Part shown: positions 56,067 through 64,000 of the stretch, in pieces
Layout of the letters: each line of letters starts with the position of its first letter
Position numbering within the stretch: position 1 is the stretch's first letter
From: JADKAV01 sp963704075
Lineage (GTDB): Bacteria > Actinomycetota > Actinomycetes > S36-B12 > UBA10799
Direction: 5' to 3'
DNA: 64,000 bases
Assembly: GCA_963704075.1 (NCBI GenBank)
Contig: CAVPGV010000009.1
Location: forward strand, 275,942-339,941
The notes under the pieces: generated by a model
What the model was told of the DNA's origin: nothing
What the model saw: only the letters and a program-made list of their open reading frames with translations
Database searches by the model: none
Translations under genes and position numbers: made by a program

Positions 56067-57377
56067 CTACGAGACGAACGAGTCCGTCAGCTGGAAACTC
56101 GGGGTGCCGCGCGATTCCACGGCGCTGATGAGTTGCTGCGCGATCCCGGTCCATGTGAACAGCGCACGCACACGGTGCGCGCCTTCCCGGTGCAGACGCT
56201 CGCGCAGCTTCGGATACTTCAGCGCCTGCAACAGGGCGATGCCGAACTCCTCACGGTCGGTGGTGTCGGCATACAGGGCCTGCTGGCCGAAGTACACCGC
56301 GCGCCACAACCCGCCATGGGTGGTCATCACGGTGGGCGCACCGCAGGCCATCGCCTCCACAGCGGTCATGCCGAAGGGCTCGTAGCGGCTGGACAACGCG
56401 AAGACATCAGCCGCGCGGTAGAAGTCGGCCATCTCGTCGTCCTCGAGCGAATCGGTCAACTCGACGCGGTCCTCGAGGCCGTAACCGCGGATCTTCTCGA
56501 CGATCTCGTCGAGGATGTCGTGGTCGCCGTGGTCGGAGGTCTCCGCGCCACACGCGATCCGCAGCCTCGCCTCCGGGACTCGCTCGGCCACGACACTGAA
56601 AGCATCCACGAGCAGGTCGAAGCCTTTGTTGCGCGCCAACCGGCCGATGGAGGCGATCACCAGACCCTCGTAGCCCAGTGTCTCGCGGATGCTCTGGCGG
56701 GTGGCACCGCTGACGGGGAAGAACCGGTTGTCGTCGTAGCCCGGGGGGATCATCGTGATTCGCTTGGCGGGAACGTCGTAGTGCTCCTTGAGCAGGTCGA
56801 CCTGCGGCGGCGACGTGGCGATGACCATGTCGCACTCGCGGTACAGCGTCTGCTCGTGATGGATGCGCCTGCCGAAGTTGTACTGCTTCTCCATCTCCTC
56901 GGGGCTCTTGTCGGTGTCCTGCTCCATCTGGTGTTTCTTCCAGTACCCCAAGGAGTGCGGAGTGTGGATATGCGGCACGTCGAGAACGTTCGCCAGGTGC
57001 TGCCCGGCCAGGCCCGCGTCCCAGTAGTGACTGTTGATGAACTCGTACTCGAGGCCCTTGTTCTTGATGAACCGCAGGGCGTTCTCGCCCCATTCCGGGA
57101 GTTTCTTGTAGAGGTACTCCTTGGGGATGAACTCCGGACCGCCGCAGTTCATGCGAATGATGCGCACGTCCTCATCGACGACCTCGATCTGACGCTGCTT
57201 CTCGAAACGGCGCGTCCAGATGTCCACGCGGTAGCCGAGCTGGGCCAATTTGCGGGACAACTCGAGGACGAAGACCACCTGGCCGCCGGTGTCAGGAGCC
57301 CCCAGCGGGGGTTCGGCCGCCACGTATCCGTGGGTGGAGATCATGGCTATCCGTTGTTTGCGGCGCCGGGCGGCCAA
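56067..57377 (-). CDS. GT4 glycosyltransferase, sucrose-phosphate synthase/mannosylfructose-phosphate synthase-like
   Basis: The 436-residue GT-B enzyme starts with MISTHGYVAAEPPLGAPDTG followed by GGQVVFVLELSR, the fructose-6-phosphate-side loop typical of sucrose-phosphate and sucrose synthases. In the sugar-nucleotide domain, SIGRLARNKGFDLLVDAFSV and RYEPFGMTAVEAMACGAPTV (E-x7-E) are diagnostic of GT4. It probably transfers a glucosyl or mannosyl group from a nucleotide sugar to a sugar phosphate. The start is TTG 57377 with an AGGTGAT site. The SPP-glycosidase gene follows 73 bp downstream on the same strand, consistent with an operon. Confidence 0.87.
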   Translation of the reverse strand: MAARRRKQRIAMISTHGYVAAEPPLGAPDTGGQVVFVLELSRKLAQLGYRVDIWTRRFEKQRQIEVVDEDVRIIRMNCGGPEFIPKEYLYKKLPEWGENALRFIKNKGLEYEFINSHYWDAGLAGQHLANVLDVPHIHTPHSLGYWKKHQMEQDTDKSPEEMEKQYNFGRRIHHEQTLYRECDMVIATSPPQVDLLKEHYDVPAKRITMIPPGYDDNRFFPVSGATRQSIRETLGYEGLVIASIGRLARNKGFDLLVDAFSVVAERVPEARLRIACGAETSDHGDHDILDEIVEKIRGYGLEDRVELTDSLEDDEMADFYRAADVFALSSRYEPFGMTAVEAMACGAPTVMTTHGGLWRAVYFGQQALYADTTDREEFGIALLQALKYPKLRERLHREGAHRVRALFTWTGIAQQLISAVESRGTPSFQLTDSFVS

Positions 57378-57628
57378 AACAAATCACCTCGATGAATCGA
57401 CGGAAGGCTATGTCCGATGTTACCCGGACGGCTGTGGATTCATACACCGGTTCGGACAAGGTGATGGTCCACGACGTCACTCGACATCCGGGAGTCGAAC
57501 GGCAACGGGCCGACGCACGTTCACACTCCCCGAGCCCCGTTCAGCTCCCCGGTGTATTCGCGGCGGGCCACCGCACGACCCAGTCGCTGGCCGGGCTTGG
57601 CCGTCTCCGGCCGACTACGCTTCGCCGG

Positions 57629-60274
<2,646 letters not shown>

Positions 60275-60279
60275 GTCTC

Positions 60280-60405
60280 GGCGCCTGTTGCACCATTGCT
60301 TCCAGCCCCCGGCGACTGTTGCACCGTTGCTGGTTCTGGACCCCGGAAACCGACAACCGCGCAACAGTCGGCGGGAGGCCCGCCGACAACCACTGAACGG
60401 TCGTG
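60280..60405. repeat. Intergenic inverted repeat with TGTTGCACC direct units
   Basis: CGGCGCCTGTTGCACCATTGC (from 60280) and CGGCGACTGTTGCACCGTTGC (from 60311) are direct copies about 31 bp apart. CGACTGTTGC at 60313-60322 pairs perfectly with GCAACAGTCG at 60361-60370. CCGACAACC recurs at about 60350 and 60383. The block separates the GH63 gene from crcB. Confidence 0.65.
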
Positions 60406-60473
60406 ACGCAGGCCCCACCGAGACCGTGATCCGCTCCGGCAGGTGGCCCCTTGCGTCGCCGAAGCTTCACCCC

Positions 60474-60836
60474 CTACCCCCACAATCCCGCGCCCAGGTA
60501 CCACCCGGCGAAAGCGGCCAGCAGACCCACGGCCATGCTGGCCCCGACGTTCAGCAGGGCGACGAACCCCGATCCCTGCTCGACCAGCCGCACCGATTCG
60601 AATCCGAACGTGCTGAACGTCGTGAAACCGCCGCAGAAACCCGTGCCCAGCAGGGCCACGAGTGCGGTGGAGGAGGCGGCCCCGAGCAGCAGGCCGAGCG
60701 CCAGCGATCCGAGCACATTGATCACGAAGGTCCCCCACGGGAACACGCTGTCGTGGCGGGACTGGACGAACCGGTCCAGCAGCCAGCGACTCGGCGCGCC
60801 CAAAGCCGCCCCCAACATCACCAGTGCCAACGTCAA
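60474..60836 (-). CDS. crcB: Fluoride channel subunit CrcB (second copy)
   Basis: The 120-residue protein has four membrane helices: TLALVMLGAALGAPSRWLLD, FVINVLGSLALGLLLGA, LVALLGTGFCGGFTTFSTFG and ALLNVGASMAVGLLAAFAGW. The family motif GFCGGFTTFSTF and the N in FVINVLGS line the Fluc fluoride pore. The likely start is TTG 60836, which overlaps the DUF190 stop as TTGA; ATG 60818 would cut the first helix. It exports fluoride, as a homo- or heterodimer with the other CrcB copy. Confidence 0.93.
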   Translation of the reverse strand: MTLALVMLGAALGAPSRWLLDRFVQSRHDSVFPWGTFVINVLGSLALGLLLGAASSTALVALLGTGFCGGFTTFSTFGFESVRLVEQGSGFVALLNVGASMAVGLLAAFAGWYLGAGLWG

Positions 60837-61174
60837 GGCGTGGCCCGTCCCGCGTACTTGATCACGCGCACCGGGTCCAGGATCACCAGACCCTGGGTGA
60901 TCAACTCGTCGAGTTCCGGCAGGAACGCCTCGATCCGCTGCTCGGTGTCCACGATCACGATCGCGACCGGCAGATCCTCCGACAGACTCAGCAACCGCGT
61001 CGTATGCACCCGCGACGACGCGCCGAAGCCCTCGATCCCCCGCATGACGCTGGCCCCGGCCAGACCCGCCGCGTGCGCCCGGTGAACCACCTCGGTGTAC
61101 ACCGGGCGGTGGTGCCATTGATCGCTCTCCCCCACGAAGATGGTCAGCCGCATGGCCGGTCCCTGGAGTTTCAT
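60833..61174 (-). CDS. DUF190 (PII-like fold) protein
   Basis: The 113-residue protein starts at ATG 61174 (MKLQGPAMRLTIFVGESDQW), overlapping the upstream crcB stop by 4 bp. The DUF190 signature HAAGLAGASVMRGIEGFGAS is followed by LPVAIVIVDTEQRIEAFLPE. DUF190 proteins have a PII-like fold and commonly sit with crcB genes in actinobacteria and archaea, so a role in regulating fluoride export is plausible. Its stop overlaps the second crcB. Confidence 0.9.
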   Translation of the reverse strand: MKLQGPAMRLTIFVGESDQWHHRPVYTEVVHRAHAAGLAGASVMRGIEGFGASSRVHTTRLLSLSEDLPVAIVIVDTEQRIEAFLPELDELITQGLVILDPVRVIKYAGRATP

Positions 61175-61638
61175 GCGTGCTCCTCTCTGGTCAGTGCCCG
61201 TGCCAGTCGGATTCCCGACCAAGCTGCCACCAATCCCACGGCGACACTGGTGAACAAGTACGTCAACGCGATCGGCACCTGGCCGTCCTGGACGAGTTCG
61301 CGCGTCTCGGAGGTGTAGGCCGAGAAAGTGGTGAACCCGCCCAGCACGCCGACGGCCAGGAACGGGCGCAGATATCGGGTCGGCGGCCACACATCGAGCA
61401 GGTAGATCATCAGGGCACCGAGCAGGAAGCAGCCGACGACGTTCTCCAGGAACGTCGACCACGGGAACAGGGTGTCCGGTGTCGCCTGGCTCAGCAGAAA
61501 ACGAGCCGCACCGCCGATCGCCCCGCCGGCTGCGATCGCCAACAGCAGGTCCCAGGTCCGCTCGGCGGCAACGGGTGTCGCGACGTCGAACGGCGAGACC
61601 TCCGGGTCGACCGGCAGGTCCGGATCACGGTCGTTCAC
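61171..61638 (-). CDS. crcB: Fluoride channel subunit CrcB (first copy)
   Basis: The 155-residue protein has a longer, acidic N-terminal tail (NDRDPDLPVDPEVSPFDVA) before four helices. These include LLLAIAAGGAIGGAARFLLS, TFLENVVGCFLLGALMIYLL and VGVLGGFTTFSAYTSETREL. The FTTFSAYTSE motif and the N of ENVVG mark the Fluc family. It starts at GTG 61638 with a GGGAGGG site and leads a three-gene overlapping operon (crcB-DUF190-crcB), probably forming a heterodimeric exporter. I could not match the sequence upstream to a fluoride riboswitch. Confidence 0.92.
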   Translation of the reverse strand: MNDRDPDLPVDPEVSPFDVATPVAAERTWDLLLAIAAGGAIGGAARFLLSQATPDTLFPWSTFLENVVGCFLLGALMIYLLDVWPPTRYLRPFLAVGVLGGFTTFSAYTSETRELVQDGQVPIALTYLFTSVAVGLVAAWSGIRLARALTREEHA

Positions 61639-61776
61639 TGGCCCTCCCTGTCCCCCGAGGCTAGTGCCTCGAACCGGGCCACGCGGGGCGTTCCTTACCC
61701 CACGGAGACCGGATCGTGACGGTCTTCACCCATAGGCGGTGTTGATTACCTGGACGACGCGGGTGACACTGGAAGG

Positions 61777-62514
61777 GTGATCGATGCTCTGGCTGCCGCT
61801 GTGTTCCTTCTCCCCAGTGAGGACACGCCTGCCCCTGAGCCCACGCCCAACGCGACCCAGGTCGCCGAGCCGGACACCGCCAAGGCGGTGAAGAAGGCCC
61901 CGCCGATGAAGAAGGTCTACAAAGGCAAGGCCAAGATCCGCAAAGGGATGCAGGGGCGCTCGGTGCTGCGCGTGCAGATGCAGTTGAACGGCATCGGCAA
62001 GCCCGCCCCGATGACCGGGGTCTTCGACAAACCGACCGTCAAGGCGTACAAGTCGTTCCAGGACAAGTTCGGCTATTGGCCGACCGGCAACGTGTCGCAG
62101 AACCAGTCGTTGCGGCTCAAGAAGTTGTACGGCAACGGCAAACTGCCCCAGGCGTGCATGAGCGGCAAGGTCCTCTGCATCGACAAGACACAGTTCGTGC
62201 TGCGGATGATGGTCAACGGCAAGCAGAAGCTGGTCACCGACGTACGCTTCGGCGCCGAGCAGACGCCGACCCGCAACGGCAGGCACCGCGTCCACTCGAA
62301 GATCCGCTACCTGATCAGTGACCTCGCGGGGACACCGATGCCCTACTCGGTGTTCTTCAGTGGCGGACAGGCCGTGCATTTCTCGCCCGGCTTCCGCCGC
62401 GACGGCTACAACGGCGCCTCGCTGGGCTGCGTGAACGTACGGGTGTACAAGGACGCACGCACGATCTACCGGAACACCCCGGTGGGCAGTCTGGTGTACG
62501 TCTACCGCTCGTAG
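61777..62514 (+). CDS. L,D-transpeptidase with peptidoglycan-binding domain (YkuD type)
   Basis: The 245-residue protein begins with a short hydrophobic segment (VIDALAAAVFLLPSED), a Pro/Thr linker and a basic stretch. A PG_binding_1 domain follows (GMQGRSVLRVQMQLNGIGKP). The YkuD catalytic domain has the histidine in QAVHFSPGF and the catalytic cysteine in ASLGCVNVRVYKDA. Such enzymes make 3-3 crosslinks in the cell wall. The GTG start gives a poor signal peptide, so secretion may use a non-classical or misread N-terminus. It lies 48 bp ahead of the following membrane-protein gene. Confidence 0.88.
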   Translation: MIDALAAAVFLLPSEDTPAPEPTPNATQVAEPDTAKAVKKAPPMKKVYKGKAKIRKGMQGRSVLRVQMQLNGIGKPAPMTGVFDKPTVKAYKSFQDKFGYWPTGNVSQNQSLRLKKLYGNGKLPQACMSGKVLCIDKTQFVLRMMVNGKQKLVTDVRFGAEQTPTRNGRHRVHSKIRYLISDLAGTPMPYSVFFSGGQAVHFSPGFRRDGYNGASLGCVNVRVYKDARTIYRNTPVGSLVYVYRS

Positions 62515-62562
62515 TCAAGGTGCTCGCGCACCGGCGCGCAAGCCACGGGCAACAATGGGCCA

Positions 62563-64000
62563 GTGCGGCGCGCGAACATCCTGGTCGACATCGGCCTGAT
62601 CACATCGTGCGCGCTGATCGCGGCACTGCTCGAGCAGGACGCCAACTGGGATCAGCTCCAATACCACTTCTGGTACCCGTGGCAGTTGTTCAACGGCGGG
62701 TTCACCGACCCCGATCTGTACGGGGGACGCTTCCAGAACCCACTGCCGCAGGTTCCGTTCTTCCTGCTCGCAGATTCGCTGAACCCTCAGATCACACAGG
62801 CGCTGCTGGGCGCGCTGGCCGGTATCGCGGCGGTCCTGACCCGTCGGATCGCGATGCGCGTACTGCCGTTCGACGGCGGCTGGCAGGTCGCGGTCAGCAC
62901 CGGCGCCGCGGTGCTCGCGATGGTTGGTGCGGGCTTCCGCAGTGAGCTGGCGACCAGCTACAGCGACGTGCTGCTGGCCAGTCTGCTGCTGGCCGGGCTG
63001 CTGCTGATCCTGCGGGCACAACCGTGGCCGGCATTCGCTGCCGGGCTGCTGACCGGCGCCGCCGTCGGGCTGAAGTACACCAGCGCTCCGTTCGCCGTGG
63101 CGGCCGTGGTCGCGCTGCTGGTCCTGCCGGCTCTTCGGGTCAGGCGGTTGGCCCTGTGGTGCGGCGGCGCCGTCATCGGGTGGCTCGTGACGGGTGCGGC
63201 GTGGGCGTTGAACCTGTGGCGAACCTACGACAGCCCGGTCTTCCCGTTCTGGAACACGGTCTTCGGCAGCCCGTGGTTCCCCGCCGAGAACCTGACGGAC
63301 GACCGTTACGGCGTGACCGGGCTCGCGCAATGGCTGCAGTGGCCCTGGGCGATGGCCACCGGGTCGGCCCGGGTGCTGGATCTGCCGGTGCGCGATCCCC
63401 GCTGGTTGTTGCTCGCGGCGGCGGTCGTAGTGCTCGCGTTCTTCTTCCGGCGCATCGATTCCGCAGGCGCCGCCGTCCTGGCCTACACGCTCAGCGGACT
63501 GGTCGTGTGGCTCGCGGTCTTCGGCGTCATCCGCTACGCGATCCCGGCCGAGATGCTCGCTGCGGTGATCGTGGTGTGGGCGTTGAGCATGCTGCTCGGC
63601 GCACGTGCCGTACTGGCCTCGACGTTGGTGGTGGCGGTTGTGGCCGGCCTGCTGACCGTGTCAGCAGCGGGTCGGCGGGTGCCGTTCGGTGACCAATGGT
63701 TCCAGGTCGAGCCCGGCGGCTTCGAGGCGGTCCGGCCCGGTGACGCGGTGCTGGTCGACGGGCAGTATCCGAGCACGTTCCTGCTGCCGGGACAACTGCC
63801 CGACGGGGTCGAGGTACACGTGGTGCAGAAGGATTTCACCGGCACCCCACTTGCTCGGCTGGCTCACGGGCGAACTCGAACAGGCCCGAAGGGTGTGGGT
63901 CGTCACCGACGACCCCCCGTCGCAGGTGGATCCGGCCGTGGGAACGATCCACTACGACGAATGCACGCAGAATCAGGAGCAATGTGGTCAACAGATGGCT
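62563..64000 (+). CDS. Multi-spanning membrane protein, GT87/mannosyltransferase-like, truncated at window edge, one frameshift
   Basis: Translation from GTG 62563 runs open to the window end. It has about ten membrane helices, including LVDIGLITSCALIAALLEQD, QALLGALAGIAAVLTRRIAM, VSTGAAVLAMVGAGF, FAAGLLTGAAVGLKYTSAPF and LAYTLSGLVVWLAVFGVIRY. An early WDQLQYHFWYPWQLFNGGFT with acidic residues resembles GT-C glycosyltransferases. At about 63845 a C is missing from a run of four; PHLLGWLTGELEQARRVWVV continues in the other frame. This could be a polyprenyl-phosphate-dependent mannosyltransferase of wall or lipid synthesis, but the family is not certain. Confidence 0.72.
   Translation, partial: MRRANILVDIGLITSCALIAALLEQDANWDQLQYHFWYPWQLFNGGFTDPDLYGGRFQNPLPQVPFFLLADSLNPQITQALLGALAGIAAVLTRRIAMRVLPFDGGWQVAVSTGAAVLAMVGAGFRSELATSYSDVLLASLLLAGLLLILRAQPWPAFAAGLLTGAAVGLKYTSAPFAVAAVVALLVLPALRVRRLALWCGGAVIGWLVTGAAWALNLWRTYDSPVFPFWNTVFGSPWFPAENLTDDRYGVTGLAQWLQWPWAMATGSARVLDLPVRDPRWLLLAAAVVVLAFFFRRIDSAGAAVLAYTLSGLVVWLAVFGVIRYAIPAEMLAAVIVVWALSMLLGARAVLASTLVVAVVAGLLTVSAAGRRVPFGDQWFQVEPGGFEAVRPGDAVLVDGQYPSTFLLPGQLPDGVEVHVVQKDFTGTPLARLAHGRTRTGPKGVGRHRRPPVAGGSGRGNDPLRRMHAESGAMWSTDG

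Noticed and set aside
53951..57395. Plus-strand open frames of 725 and 446 residues opposite the fusion enzyme and glycosyltransferase
   Set aside because: The minus-strand products carry clear catalytic motifs; the plus-strand translations are Arg/His/Val-rich shadows.
60280..61085. Plus-strand open frames over the crcB operon
   Set aside because: They are antisense to three overlapping, conserved genes.
61639..61776. Fluoride riboswitch upstream of crcB
   Set aside because: The sequence lacks the conserved GGNGAUGG-type opening and pairing pattern that I expect; only a GC-rich hairpin is seen.
62515..63330. Minus-strand open frame of 271 residues near the right edge
   Set aside because: The plus-strand membrane protein from 62563 has consistent helices; the minus-strand product is Arg/Gln-rich without features.

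Overview
The window is high-GC DNA with GTG and TTG starts and many 4-bp stop/start overlaps. It comes from a free-living, probably aerobic actinobacterium (Actinomycetota). The assignment rests on gene order recalled from memory: rex-hemA-hemC-hemD-hemB preceded by a small glutaredoxin; proC, AcuC, the 32-residue ribosomal protein bS22, an SDR epimerase, a PlsC-like acyltransferase and a HAD phosphatase; ppx divergent from a cysteine-rich protein; and radA-disA-hypothetical-mutY-clpC. These blocks resemble Mycobacterium tuberculosis Rv0495c-Rv0512 and Rv3585-Rv3596c. There are no mycolate genes, phage, insertion sequences, CRISPR arrays, rRNA or recognisable tRNA genes. I cannot name the genus.

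Layout. 1-2460: fatty-acid beta-oxidation pair fadA-fadB, cut by the left edge. 2491-5000: a badly broken CPA2 antiporter, a lipoprotein and a DUF2510 membrane protein. 5097-9867: a PLP-dependent lyase, an FGGY kinase and an aldehyde dehydrogenase that could form one catabolic route. 9990-12416: small conserved membrane and hypothetical genes. 12434-16016: thiamine ABC transporter thiBPQ behind a TPP riboswitch. 16073-18342: a PQ-loop protein, then a two-gene membrane operon behind a CsoR-type palindrome. 18377-24865: an FtsX/MacB-type permease, an acyltransferase-SGNH protein and secreted proteins. 24950-30374: heme operon with Rex. 30698-40572: glutaredoxin, acyl-CoA ligase, HAD phosphatase, acyltransferase, SDR, bS22, AcuC, ProC and a P-type ATPase. 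40642-46229: PPK2, proline dehydrogenase, a TetR regulator, a sugar-phosphate isomerase-like protein, Ppx and a cysteine-rich protein. 46662-53781: RadA, DisA (c-di-AMP), MutY and ClpC. 53921-60274: a sucrose-phosphate-synthase-like glycosyltransferase, a phosphatase-glycosidase fusion and a GH63 enzyme. 60474-61638: CrcB-DUF190-CrcB. 61777-64000: an L,D-transpeptidase and a multi-spanning membrane protein cut by the right edge.

Two patterns run through the whole window. First, at least eleven conserved genes are broken by single-base shifts, often in short homopolymers, and one has a compensated pair of shifts. This looks more like assembly or sequencing error than gene decay, so most broken genes are probably intact in the organism. 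Second, several intergenic gaps hold repeats built from units of exactly 19 bp, arranged as long inverted repeats (16693-16799, 50908-51008) or tandem blocks (44196-44500, 46404-46515). I know of no described family that matches them, and they are the most unusual non-coding structure here.

Functionally the window combines core metabolism (heme, proline, beta-oxidation), polyphosphate turnover (PPK2 and Ppx), stress and DNA-integrity functions (DisA, RadA, MutY, ClpC, Rex), vitamin uptake, and a candidate compatible-solute module based on sucrose or a similar disaccharide.
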